A DNA stretch of 64,000 bases from Cyanobium sp. NIES-981 (lineage in GTDB: Bacteria; Cyanobacteriota; Cyanobacteriia; PCC-6307; Cyanobiaceae), in NCBI RefSeq assembly GCF_900088535.1, contig NZ_LT578417.1, forward strand, positions 1,922,001 to 1,986,000, read 5' to 3'. Numbering within the stretch: position 1 is the first letter of the stretch; each line of letters starts with the position of its first letter. The position numbers and the translations under genes were made by a program. The notes below the pieces were generated by a model that was not told where the DNA came from, did no database searches, and worked only from the letters and a program-made list of their open reading frames with translations. Positions 14,163 through 22,509 of the stretch are shown piece by piece.

Positions 14163-15707
14163 TTGTCCCACCGCGCTCTTCGGCCGAGGCTTCTGGCCTT
14201 CACCCTGGCGGCCTTGGCCGCTGCCATGGCCGAGGTCCAGGGGCAGACCATGAAGACCGGCAGGCCCGCCCAGCCGACCTACACGCCGGATTTGCCGGCC
14301 AGGATCACCACACCGGACACGGTGAAGACCCGCGTCGGCACCCTGCGCTTCCGGGACGGCGCTCCCGATCCGGCCACGGTGCAGCTTGCCTACGACCAGA
14401 TCGATTTCAGCCGGGGGATGGCCGCCTTCGTGCGAGGCATGTCGGCCACCTCGGTGTACGCCATCTGCCGCGGCCTGGAGGAGGCGGGCGTGAAGCCCAA
14501 CGGCGGCATCGGCATCACCGAGCAGCTGATGGATGCGCGCTCGCTGTTCCTCACGCCCAACACCACCACGGTGTACGTGCTGCAGTGCGTGAATCTCCAC
14601 GACGGGCCGATGGTGGTGCGGGTGCCGCCGCGGGCGCTCGGCCCAGTGGATGACGCCGATTTCCGCTGGGTGACGGACGTGGGCGTGACCGGGCCCGACA
14701 AGGGCGCCGGCGGCGACTATCTGTTCGTGCCACCGGGGTACACGGGAACCCTGCCCCAGCAGGGCTTCCACATCGCGAAGCCGCGCACCAACCGGCTGGT
14801 GGTGTTCTACCGGGTGTTCGTGGAGCAGGGTGATCTGGCCGCGGCGACGGCTCAGGTGAAGGCGAAGGCCGCGGTGTTCCCCCTGGCGGAGGCGGCGACC
14901 CCCCCGGCGGGGGCGTTCGTGAACCTCTCGGGCGTGCGGTTCAACACGATCAGCGCCAACGATTTCAGCTTCTACGAGGAGCTCAACGCCGTGGTGCAGA
15001 ACGAGCCGGCCGACTGGGTGGACCCCGACACGGTGGGGCTGTACGCATCGATCGGGATCCGCAAGGGCCAGCCGTTCGCGCCCGCCCCGCGCCTGAAGGC
15101 CACGCTCACGGAAGCCGTGGCCGTGGGCAACGCCTACGCCCGCGCCAATGCCTTCGCGTCGCGCGATCCCCGCACCCGGATCTTCAAGGAGAGGCAATGG
15201 ACCACGCCGTTCGTGGGGGGGAGCTACCAGTTCCTTTCGGGAGCGGAGCGTCTGCTGGATGCGAGAGCGCAGTTCTTCTATCTGGCCACCGGCATCACGC
15301 CCGCCATGAGCGACGCGAAGCCGGGTACGGGCTCGGCCTATGCCCTCACCGTGCGCGATGGGGACGGCCGCTATCTCGATGGGGGCCGCACCTATGCGCT
15401 CACCCTGCCGGGGCCGATTCCGGCCAGGAACTTCTGGGCCCTCACGGTGTACGACAACCAGACGCGCTCGCTGCTGCCCACCGACCAGAAGGCGGCGGGC
15501 ATCGACAGCCTGCTGCCAGGCCTGAAGACCAATGCCGATGGCGGCGCCACGGTGTGGTTCGGCCCCAAGCCGCCGCCGGGCCAGGAGGCGAACTGGGTGC
15601 AGACGATGCCGGGCAAGGGCTACAACCTGATCCTGCGGCTCTACGGGCCGCTGGAGCCCTGGTTCAACCAGACCTGGCAACCCGGCGATCTGGAGCTGCA
15701 GGGGTGA
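14163..15707 (+). CDS. Exported DUF1254/DUF1214 protein
   Basis: The signal peptide (LLAFTLAALAAAMAEVQG) precedes a DUF1254 domain containing the conserved AYDQIDFSRGMAAFVRGMSATSVYAI and LTPNTTTVYVLQCVNL segments. The C-terminal DUF1214 domain ends with ARNFWALTVYDNQTRSLL and PGKGYNLILRLYGPLEPWF. The 514-residue length suits this two-domain family. It is periplasmic or extracellular and its enzymatic role is not established. The start appears to be TTG at 14163, the only initiator that keeps the signal peptide whole. Confidence 0.85.
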   Translation: MSHRALRPRLLAFTLAALAAAMAEVQGQTMKTGRPAQPTYTPDLPARITTPDTVKTRVGTLRFRDGAPDPATVQLAYDQIDFSRGMAAFVRGMSATSVYAICRGLEEAGVKPNGGIGITEQLMDARSLFLTPNTTTVYVLQCVNLHDGPMVVRVPPRALGPVDDADFRWVTDVGVTGPDKGAGGDYLFVPPGYTGTLPQQGFHIAKPRTNRLVVFYRVFVEQGDLAAATAQVKAKAAVFPLAEAATPPAGAFVNLSGVRFNTISANDFSFYEELNAVVQNEPADWVDPDTVGLYASIGIRKGQPFAPAPRLKATLTEAVAVGNAYARANAFASRDPRTRIFKERQWTTPFVGGSYQFLSGAERLLDARAQFFYLATGITPAMSDAKPGTGSAYALTVRDGDGRYLDGGRTYALTLPGPIPARNFWALTVYDNQTRSLLPTDQKAAGIDSLLPGLKTNADGGATVWFGPKPPPGQEANWVQTMPGKGYNLILRLYGPLEPWFNQTWQPGDLELQG

Positions 15708-15747
15708 TGACCCCAGCCACCGGTCTCACCCCCCTCTGACCCACGCC

Positions 15748-16998
15748 ATGCCCACGCAGCGGATCCTGGTGCTGGGGGGCGGCTTCGCGGGGCTCTGGAG
15801 TGCGCTCGGCGCTGCCCGCCAGCTCAGGCAGCTGGGCATCGGGCCGGAGACAGCCCGGGTGAGCCTGGTGAACCGCGATGCCTTCCACGCGATCCGGGTG
15901 CGCAACTACGAGCCCGACCTCCGGGGCCTGCGGGTGCCCCTGGATGAGCTGCTGCCCCCCGTGGGGGTGGAGCGGATCAAGGCGGAGGTGGTGGGCCTCG
16001 ACCCCGCCGCCCACACCGTGGCGGTGGCCACCGCCACCGGGCGCGACCATCTGCCCTACGACCGGTTGGTGGTGGCCCTCGGCAGCCAGGTGGTCAAGCC
16101 ACCGCTGAAGGGCCTGGCGGAGCACGGCTTCGATGTGGACACCTACGGCGCCGCGCTGCGGCTCGAGCGCCATCTACGCTCCCTGCCCCGGCGCCCCGCC
16201 GCCGACGGCCGGTTCACGGTGGTGGTGGTGGGGGCCGGCCTCACCGGCATCGAGGTGGCGGCGGAGATGCCGGCACGGCTGCAGGCGCTGATCCAGAAGA
16301 GTCCGGCGGCGCAGCCGGCGCGGGTGCTCCTGCTCGACCACAGCCCGCGGCTGGGCTCCGACATGGGCGACGGCGCCCGGCCGTGGATCGCAGCGGCCCT
16401 TGCGGCGCTGGGGGTCGAGACGCGCCTGGGTGTGGAGGTGGCGGCGATCGACCCCTCCGGACTGCTCCTTGCCGGCGGTGAGCGCATCGCCGCCGCCACG
16501 GTGGTGTGGTGCGCCGGCATGCGCGCCAACCCGCTCACTGGCTGCCTGCCGGTGCAGCGCGACAACCTCGGCCGCCTGCCGGTGGATGCCTTCCTGCGGG
16601 TGGAGGGGGTGGAGCATGTGTTCGCGGCCGGCGATGCGGCCCGGGCCCCGCTGGATCCGCCGCACACCTCGGTGCCTTCGTGCCAGCACGCCCGGCCCAT
16701 GGGCCGTTTCGCTGGACACAACGCCGTCTGCGATCTGTTCGACAAGCCGATGTTGCCTCTGCACATCCCCTGGTATGTGACGGTGCTGGATCTGGGAAGC
16801 CAGGGAGCGCTCTACACCGAAGGCTGGGATCGCCAGGTGGTGGCCAGCGGCGAAGCGGCCAAGCGCACCAAGATGCTGATCAACCGCCAGCGGATCTACC
16901 CGCCGCGCAGCGGACGGCCCGACGACCTGCTGGCGGCCGCAGCACCGGAGGTTCAGCCGCCACCGGCACGGCAGGGGAAGGAGTGTGACGGGCAGTGA
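15748..16998 (+). CDS. NAD(P)H-dehydrogenase-like FAD-dependent oxidoreductase (NDH-2 type)
   Basis: The protein has two dinucleotide-binding folds: FAD at the N-terminus (VLGGGFAGLWSAL) and NAD(P)H in the middle (VVVGAGLTGIEVAAEM). The C-terminal FAD-contact motif is EHVFAAGDAARAP. The 416-residue length and layout match type II NADH dehydrogenases and related disulfide-reductase-fold proteins. Such enzymes pass electrons to quinone without proton pumping. There is no clear C-terminal membrane anchor, so the partner and location are uncertain. It is the last core gene before the cassette island. Confidence 0.85.
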   Translation: MPTQRILVLGGGFAGLWSALGAARQLRQLGIGPETARVSLVNRDAFHAIRVRNYEPDLRGLRVPLDELLPPVGVERIKAEVVGLDPAAHTVAVATATGRDHLPYDRLVVALGSQVVKPPLKGLAEHGFDVDTYGAALRLERHLRSLPRRPAADGRFTVVVVGAGLTGIEVAAEMPARLQALIQKSPAAQPARVLLLDHSPRLGSDMGDGARPWIAAALAALGVETRLGVEVAAIDPSGLLLAGGERIAAATVVWCAGMRANPLTGCLPVQRDNLGRLPVDAFLRVEGVEHVFAAGDAARAPLDPPHTSVPSCQHARPMGRFAGHNAVCDLFDKPMLPLHIPWYVTVLDLGSQGALYTEGWDRQVVASGEAAKRTKMLINRQRIYPPRSGRPDDLLAAAAPEVQPPPARQGKECDGQ

Positions 16999-17310
16999 TC
17001 CGGTGCGCAGGGGCAGCCCAGCATCCACTCCGGCCGCAACCGTCCCGCTGGTCGACCGACAGCAGGTGAGCCACCCCGACCAAGGCCGAACGGATGAAAT
17101 CAGGGCCAGGTTGGGTTACACAGCTCAGCCTCAGTGTGTAGCCTTCTGACCACTTGGTTCTCGGACCCGTGAACCAAGCAACCTTCTTTACCCTTGGAAC
17201 CAGAAGCCCATGGCAGAGCTGGCTTCTCAAGCTATTCATTCCTCTGTCCCCTGTGGTTATCGGAAAGGAGATGGCCGACGACCGTGGTTCACGGAACACT
17301 CCAATGAGTA
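16999..17310. other. Left border of the accessory island, no gene supported
   Basis: This is the AT-rich transition between core genome and cassette array. It contains a perfect 8-bp inverted repeat (CTTGGTTC at 17153-17160, GAACCAAG at 17171-17178) with a 10-nt loop and no T-tract, and a smaller CCGTG/CACGG hairpin near 17282-17294. The last 100 bp before 17311 occupy the position of an attI site, but show no attC-like fold and no integrase gene adjoins. Open frames here show no protein-like features. Confidence 0.4.
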
Positions 17311-17311
17311 G

Positions 17312-17341
17312 TTGGACGGACTGGGCGGAGTGGGGTAAAAT
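17312..17341 (+). promoter_or_regulatory. Possible promoter of the first cassette gene
   Basis: TTGGAC (17312-17317, also the cassette's recombination end) and TAAAAT (17336-17341) are separated by 18 bp, 18 bp before the ATG at 17360. It is a plausible but imperfect sigma-70 type pair. If real, part of the -35 element is created by cassette insertion. Confidence 0.3.
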
Positions 17342-17359
17342 CTCGAAATAGATTTCCAG

Positions 17360-18391
17360 ATGCAACCTGATCATATGACAAGTCCGGAGGATGATCTTCC
17401 TACTTCAATTGTAAGGAACGATGCCGGAAAACTTGCTTCGCTTGACGATCTAAAGGCACTTCTATATGAGTTCAATGCCAAACCCGATACGGAAACCAGG
17501 CTACTTGGCGCCAAACGGTATTTGACACTTGCCGACTTGAGATCAATAAATGATAGGATTCTAGCGAAGCTTCAAAATTATGATAATATTACAAGTTCAT
17601 CAATAAATTTCATAATGTCTAATAAGTCCATTAAGGACTATTCGACCTGGGATGAGTTTGAAAGGGAGAACTGGGATACGGTCAATAGCACAGTCCAAGC
17701 GGTAACTATAAAATGGGACATGCGCATTCAGTTGCCTCAGTTCAAAAATCGCCAGAGGCACTCCTTAAGATGCCGAATCGGGAGAGAAGTCGCTCCAAAG
17801 GATATATTTCAGCTAATGATGACAACCGATGATGTCATCGAGATTATGGAGGCTCAGTCTCCTTGCATCGTCAAGGTTGACTTTGTTAACGATGTTTTAG
17901 CAAACGAGCTACTAAATATAGTTGAGCAATGGTATCAAGGATTGGCCTCCATCCCTGAGAGGTCGAGCATAGGCACGTTTCTTATATCTAGGGGTAAGCG
18001 CGTGAGCGAGATTCTTCGTATGCTTTTGCCAATCAGCCTTCTCATGATAGCGAGGCAATACTTCGATCTGTATGAGCCACTTCTTGGTAGCGAAAGTCAC
18101 GATAATATTCACGCTATGATCGATATAGGCATCATTCTGACGTCAGTCTTTGTGATCGGCACGTACTTTGGACGAAAACTCGAAAGGTTCATTGACTCTC
18201 GAATCGACAAGCTTGAAAGATATCCAGTCTTCTCAATATCAAAGGGAGACAAGAATGCCGTTGATGGGCATCAAGTCAATAATAGATCTCTATCGTCAGA
18301 AATCATTGGCAGAGTAGGGTGGATTTTGTTTGGTCTATTGGTTACGTCTACTGCAAAGGTTATTTGGAGCAAAGTGAGTACAACGCTTTAG
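17360..18391 (+). CDS. Cassette 1: unrecognised protein with three C-terminal transmembrane helices
   Basis: This 343-residue protein matches no family I know. The first 210 residues are soluble and mixed alpha/beta. Three hydrophobic helices follow (ILRMLLPISLLMIARQYF; MIDIGIILTSVFVIGTYFG; GRVGWILFGLLVTSTAKVIW). A soluble sensor or effector part joined to a small membrane module is a layout seen in some defence effectors, but nothing here proves that. Base composition is far more AT-rich than the core genome. It is the sole gene of cassette 1 (17312-18526). The start at ATG 17360 is followed by a second ATG at 17375. Confidence 0.65.
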   Translation: MQPDHMTSPEDDLPTSIVRNDAGKLASLDDLKALLYEFNAKPDTETRLLGAKRYLTLADLRSINDRILAKLQNYDNITSSSINFIMSNKSIKDYSTWDEFERENWDTVNSTVQAVTIKWDMRIQLPQFKNRQRHSLRCRIGREVAPKDIFQLMMTTDDVIEIMEAQSPCIVKVDFVNDVLANELLNIVEQWYQGLASIPERSSIGTFLISRGKRVSEILRMLLPISLLMIARQYFDLYEPLLGSESHDNIHAMIDIGIILTSVFVIGTYFGRKLERFIDSRIDKLERYPVFSISKGDKNAVDGHQVNNRSLSSEIIGRVGWILFGLLVTSTAKVIWSKVSTTL

Positions 18392-18445
18392 ATACAGGCA
18401 CTGTATTGTAATTGTGACCGTACAATGAAATTAGTGCTAGCGCTC

Positions 18446-18532
18446 GTCCAACACCAAGATCCAGCGGACGGGCGCTGTGACGCCCAATCAACAGGTAGAT
18501 CTCTTATCCGCTGCTGATCTTGAGCGTTCGGC
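18446..18532 (+). other. attC site 1
   Basis: Left R-box GTCCAAC (18446-18452) and right core GTTCGGC (18526-18532). Between them, AAGATCCAGCGG faces CCGCTGCTGATCTTGA as imperfect L-box inverted repeats with unpaired bases. It closes cassette 1, whose first bases TTGGAC are complementary to the left R-box. The same sequence type recurs at attC 2 and attC 6. Confidence 0.8.
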
Positions 18533-18591
18533 ACGAAGCCGTTGAAGGAAGACAAAACAACTATAGTTCCTCCTTGACTTGAACCACGAAC

Positions 18592-19842
18592 TTGATGACA
18601 CCTAATACATCTACCAAGAATCTGCCAATAGCCAAGCAAGACAGCTTGCAAGCTGGGCAAAGTGCTTCACTCTCCAGCCAAGGCAAGGACACCAATCAGC
18701 TGAGGAATGCGCCAAGCGAGGGAAAGGATGTAAAGTGCCAGAGCATTAAGGTGCCAACCCCTTTAGGCGGGCTCGAAACCTCGTGCCTGCCTCTATGGGC
18801 GAATCTCTCAATACTTGGGCTCCTTGTTCTTACTCTTCCATTAGCATGCTGGCTATCGTTATCAAGAAAAAGGGAACAAAATAGTGATGCGTCTCGCCAA
18901 CCAAAGTGGGTGCTTATAATCCTGTCTCTAACCACTTTGCTTATCGCAGCATGGGCGGGTCAACAGGTAATAACTCTTTTTTCTACCAAGGCTAAATCAC
19001 CCTCGGAGACACCCAACTTTAGCAGCACCAGCCCTGCGATTAAAGACAATGTCCCCATCCCGAATTCGACACCAACACCGCCAAGCGCTCTGTTCTCTCG
19101 CCCATCGGAGAAAGAGGCAAGAATAGATCTTTCTTGGCGAGATGCAAAGCCTGATGAAGATGGCTACAGAATACAAAGACAGTCATTAGAGAAAGCTGGT
19201 GATGATTACGAGGAAATTGCTGTGCTACCGGCAAGCCAAAATAGTTTTAGTGACAGGAGCATTGTCCCAGGTCTAGGGTACACATATCGAATAACAAGCT
19301 TTAACTCGTTTGGCAGTTCATTCTCGCCCGTTGCTCGGGCTAGAGGCAATCGCCTGATAGGTCCATCACAGGCCATTGCGCGAGTTGATCCAGAGAAAGT
19401 TAGAGCTCTATTAAACGAGATAGACTACTATGACAGGAAAGAGCTGTCAGCAAATATGCCTGAGAGACAGGAAGTGAGATTTCTATTCCTAGTAATTGAG
19501 ATTGCCCTGACCATGAGCCTAACGAGCTTAGCCTTGCTTTTAGTAGTTTCAACTTTCCCTGAGAATTACCTCAGCTTCTTTGTTCTTAAATGGAAATTAC
19601 AGTGTAGAGCTTATATTATACTCCTTCTCGGACTAGGTGCTGTCACCGCTCAAGTGGCAAGCCATTATCAAGCAAGTCTGATGATTACAGAGTCACGGAG
19701 AGCGGGTGCCACTGCAGAAGTCAAGTCCGAACTATCCATTTTACGGTCCAAGGCTACCGATGTATCATCCAAAACAGATTTGGCGATGATCAGAGAGAGT
19801 TTCTACAACTTGTTAAGAAAGAACGGCAATACGGGATTTTGA
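18592..19842 (+). CDS. Cassette 2: membrane protein with fibronectin type III-like domain
   Basis: This 416-residue protein is of unknown function. Hydrophobic helices occur near residues 70-90 and 105-125. A periplasmic-type segment then carries a fibronectin III-like domain (IDLSWRDAKPDEDGYRIQRQ, then GYTYRITSFNSFGSSF). Two further membrane helices follow (FLFLVIEIALTMSLTSLALLLV; YIILLLGLGAVTAQVASHY). The exposed Fn3 domain suggests protein or glycan binding. AT-rich composition sets it apart from the core genes. It sits alone in cassette 2, and an IS481-type element was inserted 15 bp after its stop codon. Confidence 0.65.
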   Translation: MMTPNTSTKNLPIAKQDSLQAGQSASLSSQGKDTNQLRNAPSEGKDVKCQSIKVPTPLGGLETSCLPLWANLSILGLLVLTLPLACWLSLSRKREQNSDASRQPKWVLIILSLTTLLIAAWAGQQVITLFSTKAKSPSETPNFSSTSPAIKDNVPIPNSTPTPPSALFSRPSEKEARIDLSWRDAKPDEDGYRIQRQSLEKAGDDYEEIAVLPASQNSFSDRSIVPGLGYTYRITSFNSFGSSFSPVARARGNRLIGPSQAIARVDPEKVRALLNEIDYYDRKELSANMPERQEVRFLFLVIEIALTMSLTSLALLLVVSTFPENYLSFFVLKWKLQCRAYIILLLGLGAVTAQVASHYQASLMITESRRAGATAEVKSELSILRSKATDVSSKTDLAMIRESFYNLLRKNGNTGF

Positions 19843-19857
19843 AGAGAAGAGGCTAGG

Positions 19858-20903
19858 TGTGTAGTCCCACCACGTTGTTCAGCTGACGATTGGGTGTGAG
19901 GTCGCCAGGGTCGGGGTGTCACCGCCCATCCCAAGACCTCACACCCCATGCATAGCCACCCCAATGCCCGACTGACGCCGATCAGTCGGGAACGCCTGAT
20001 TCGTCGGCACCTCAATGAGGGCGTGCCGCTCAAGGCCCTTGCGGCACAAGCCGGGATCAGCCTGCGCAGCGCCTACAAGTGGCTGGCGCGTTTCCGTGAT
20101 GGCGGCGTAACGGCACTGGCGGATCGACGGAGTGTTCGCCGCACCCAGCGGCGGACGCTCGATCCGCAGCAACTGCAGCAGGCTGTGGATCTACGGCACC
20201 AGCGCTGCACTCTCCGGCGCATCGCCAGGGCCGTCAAGGCGCCCCTCTCGACCGTCGGACGTGTGATGAATGCCCTGGGGCTGGGACGGCTCAGAAATCT
20301 TGAACCCAAGGTTCCAGTTCGCCGCTACCAGTGGGAGCGGCCTGGCGACATGATCCATGTCGACACCAAACAGCTGGCCAGGTTTGAGCGGGTCGGTCAC
20401 CGGATCACCGGTGACCGTCGTCAAGGCTCTTCCCGAGGCGCCGGCTACGAGAAGGTGCACGTCGCCATCGACGACGCCACCCGCCTGGCGTATGTGGAGG
20501 TGCTGGCCGACGAGCAGAGGGCAACGACTGTTGGATTCCTGGCCCGTGCAGTCGGTTGGTTCTCGGAGCAGGGGATCACCTGCCGGAGGATCCTGTCGGA
20601 TAACGGCTCCGCCTACCGCTCAGGGGATTGGCGAAAAGCCTGCCGGGCATTGGATCTGAAACCCATCCGCACCAAGCCCTATACGCCGCAAACCAACGGC
20701 AAGGCCGAGCGGTTTATCAAAACGATCCTGGCGGAATGGGCCTACGTGATCGCCTACCAGACATCAGAGGAACGCAACCGCTGGCTACGTCGCTATCTGG
20801 CCATCTATAACGGCAACAGGTGCCACATGGCTCTCGGTGGCCTCACGCCTCAGCAGTCCCTCCAGCGACTGCTGATCGCTGAATGACCTGGTGAGAAAAC
20901 ACA
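19858..20903 (+). mobile_element. IS481-family insertion sequence
   Basis: The ends are imperfect inverted repeats: the left begins TGTGTAGTCCCACCACGTTG and the reverse complement of the right begins TGTGTTTTCTCACCAGGTCA. A 6-bp target duplication GCTAGG lies at 19852-19857 and 20904-20909. The 1046-bp element carries one transposase gene. It is intact and sits in the non-coding tail of cassette 2. Confidence 0.9.
19948..20886 (+). CDS. IS481-family transposase
   Basis: 312 residues. The N-terminal helix-turn-helix region (PLKALAAQAGISLRSAYKWLARF) is followed by an rve-type DDE core with HVDTKQ, SDNGSAY and NGKAERFIKT supplying the two Asp and the Glu. Length and motifs indicate a complete, probably active enzyme. 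It lies inside the element at 19858-20903. Confidence 0.93.
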   Translation: MHSHPNARLTPISRERLIRRHLNEGVPLKALAAQAGISLRSAYKWLARFRDGGVTALADRRSVRRTQRRTLDPQQLQQAVDLRHQRCTLRRIARAVKAPLSTVGRVMNALGLGRLRNLEPKVPVRRYQWERPGDMIHVDTKQLARFERVGHRITGDRRQGSSRGAGYEKVHVAIDDATRLAYVEVLADEQRATTVGFLARAVGWFSEQGITCRRILSDNGSAYRSGDWRKACRALDLKPIRTKPYTPQTNGKAERFIKTILAEWAYVIAYQTSEERNRWLRRYLAIYNGNRCHMALGGLTPQQSLQRLLIAE

Positions 20904-21110
20904 GCTAGGCGGGATGTCAAATGTCGCCGACTGTGAGGAAGCATTTGCCATTCTCAATGCCTGTGCATTTGATCTGATGACAGAACTCGTCTCCAGGAAT
21001 TCAAAAAGGCACATGACACATAGAAGGACCTTCATACAGTGCCAACATGAGATGGCGAAGGCAGGCAGAAGCAATTCGTTGTTATGCCATGGGATACACT
21101 CTGACGTTTT

Positions 21111-21196
21111 GCCGAACATCAAGATCCAGCGGACGGGAGCGGCAATACAGTGTCATGAGCACCTTCTGTTCCCGCCGCTGATCTTAAGCGTTATCC
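21111..21196 (+). other. attC site 2
   Basis: Left R-box GCCGAAC (21111-21117) and right core GTTATCC (21190-21196). The L-boxes AAGATCCAGCGG and CCGCTGATCTT are almost the same as in attC 1. It closes cassette 2, whose first bases are TTCGGC. The 200 bp between the IS481 element and this site hold no convincing gene. Confidence 0.85.
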
Positions 21197-21257
21197 GTAT
21201 CCAGCAAGCAGTTGACACGAGGCTGCGCCTGGTACTAGGTAGTAGTACCATTATGGG

Positions 21258-21512
21258 ATGAAGCGGAAGCACCAGCGCACCCTTGAGCTGATCTTCTCCC
21301 GGCCTGTAAGCGGCAGCTTGCCGTGGAGGGACATCGAAGCCCTGTTTCAGGAGCTTGGCGGGGAGGTAAGTGAGAGGGCAGGCAGCCGGGTCGCGGTCGT
21401 TCTGTTTGGCGATGTCAAGGTCTTCCACAGACCCCACCCATCGCCCGATACAGACAAGGGTGCTGTGGCTTCTATCCGCAAATGGTTCGAAGAACACGGA
21501 GTGACACCATGA
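21258..21512 (+). CDS. hicA: Cassette 3: HicA-family mRNA interferase toxin
   Basis: This 84-residue protein has the double-stranded-RNA-binding-like HicA fold. The WRDIEALFQELGGEV helix comes first, then SRVAVVLFGDVKVFHRPHP with the catalytic His, and a C-terminal helix (GAVASIRKWFEEHGV). HicA toxins cleave mRNA unless bound by HicB. The stop overlaps the antitoxin start as ATGA (21509-21512), so the pair is translationally coupled. Confidence 0.9.
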   Translation: MKRKHQRTLELIFSRPVSGSLPWRDIEALFQELGGEVSERAGSRVAVVLFGDVKVFHRPHPSPDTDKGAVASIRKWFEEHGVTP

Positions 21513-21841
21513 ATCTGATGAATGTGGACGGCTACCACGCCAAGATTGAGTACGACGAGGAAACAGATCAGTTTCGCGGGGAAATTCTGGGAATCGCTGG
21601 AGGAGCGGACTTCTATGGATCAAGCCCGGATGAGCTTCGTCGAGAATTCAAGAAATCACTGGAGGTTTTTCTTGAAGTGTGCAAGGAGAAAGGAATCGAG
21701 CCACGTAGACAGTATTCTGGCAGGTTCAATCTGCGAATTCCTCCTGAACTGCATGAGAAGCTGGCGATGACGGCAGAGGTGCAGGGGAAGAGTCTGAACA
21801 CCCTCGCTCAGGAAGCACTGCAGAGAAGTGTCACGGCATAG
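21509..21841 (+). CDS. hicB: Cassette 3: HicB-family antitoxin
   Basis: The 110-residue partner of the upstream toxin. The N-terminal partial RNase H-like fold (YHAKIEYDEETDQFRGEILGIAG) binds HicA. The C-terminal ribbon-helix-helix (SGRFNLRIPPELHEKLAMTAEVQGKSLNTLAQEAL) would bind the operator and autoregulate. I use the ATG at 21509, coupled to the hicA stop, rather than the earlier in-frame ORF start at 21482. The gene ends 7 bp before attC 3. Confidence 0.92.
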   Translation: MNLMNVDGYHAKIEYDEETDQFRGEILGIAGGADFYGSSPDELRREFKKSLEVFLEVCKEKGIEPRRQYSGRFNLRIPPELHEKLAMTAEVQGKSLNTLAQEALQRSVTA

Positions 21842-21847
21842 GGGAGC

Positions 21848-21937
21848 GGATAACATGCCCCTCGAGTGGTCAGGCCACCATAAAGTTCTCACCCATAGCC
21901 CATTCTTCTTGCCTGCCACTCAGGGGCAGCGTTCGAA
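21848..21937 (+). other. attC site 3
   Basis: Left R-box GGATAAC (21848-21854) and right core GTTCGAA (21931-21937). L-boxes GCCCCTCGAGTGG and CCACTCAGGGGC pair with an extra base. It closes cassette 3, which begins TTATCC. Its right arm is nearly the same as that of attC 4. Confidence 0.85.
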
Positions 21938-22009
21938 GGATGTGGCGTTCTTGATGGGAGCCAACAAGGCAGCGTTGCGCGACCGTAGCCAGAAGGCTAC
22001 AGTTGGTGG

Positions 22010-22312
22010 ATGGTTGAAGTCCGCCAGACAGAGCGGTTCGTCCGATGGCTTGCGGGTCTGCGTGATCTGAGAGCCCGGGCGAAGGTTCTGGCCAGGATCG
22101 AGCGTCTCATCGGCGGCAATCCTGGCGACGTAAAGCCCGTTGGGGCTGGTGTCTCGGAGTTGCGGATCAACTACGGCCCTGAATACAGGGTCTACTTCCT
22201 GCAGAGAGGAACCGATTTGATCATCCTTTTAGCCGGCGGAGACAAGAGCTCACAAGCCAAGGACATTGATGAGGCCCTTCGTTTAGCAAGCAACCTGACG
22301 GAGGAGATCTGA
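22010..22312 (+). CDS. Cassette 4: RelE/ParE-superfamily toxin (Gp49/HigB-like)
   Basis: This 100-residue 'addiction module killer' type toxin has an N-terminal helical pair (TERFVRWLAGLRDLRARAKVLARIERL), then the ELRINYGPEYRVYFLQ beta strands and LLAGGDKSSQAKDIDEAL. The family inhibits translation by ribosome-dependent mRNA cleavage or blocks gyrase; which applies cannot be read here. The stop overlaps the antitoxin start as TGATG. The toxin is intact whereas its antitoxin gene is interrupted. Confidence 0.88.
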   Translation: MVEVRQTERFVRWLAGLRDLRARAKVLARIERLIGGNPGDVKPVGAGVSELRINYGPEYRVYFLQRGTDLIILLAGGDKSSQAKDIDEALRLASNLTEEI

Positions 22313-22509
22313 TGAAAGCCACGACAATCCCCTACGACGTTGCCGAGCATCTTCGAACGCAAGAGGAGATGGCGGCCTACCTGGAAGCCTGCATCGAGGA
22401 GGCGGATGGAGATGCTGCGTTCATTGCCAAGGCCCTGGGTGACATCGCAAGGGCCCAGGGGATGACCCAGGTGGCCAGAGACTCAGGACTTTCGAGGGAG
22501 AGTCTCTAC
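22312..22509 (+). pseudogene. Cassette 4: 5' part of HTH antitoxin gene split by an IS5-family element
   Basis: Encodes the first 66 residues of an addiction-module antidote protein with the start of its XRE-type helix-turn-helix (AFIAKALGDIARAQGMTQVARDSGLSRESLY). The IS begins at 22510. Reading through, the frame continues into the element and stops at 22716, replacing the rest of the HTH with unrelated residues. Removing the IS and one CTAC copy joins this part to 23889-23999, giving a complete 102-residue antitoxin. Confidence 0.88.

Noticed and set aside
17153..17178. Rho-independent terminator after the NDH-2-like gene
   Set aside because: The perfect inverted repeat has a modest stem, a 10-nt loop and no T-tract, and lies 155 bp after the stop codon.
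16880..17374. 164-codon minus-strand frame across the island border
   Set aside because: The sequence lacks protein-like order, overlaps a real gene and crosses the cassette start.
20914..21261. 115-codon frame after the IS481 element
   Set aside because: It runs through attC 2 into the start of hicA and lacks protein-like composition; parts are read from the L-boxes.
21828..22070. 80-codon frame between hicB and the RelE-like toxin
   Set aside because: It spans attC 3 and overlaps both flanking genes in another frame.
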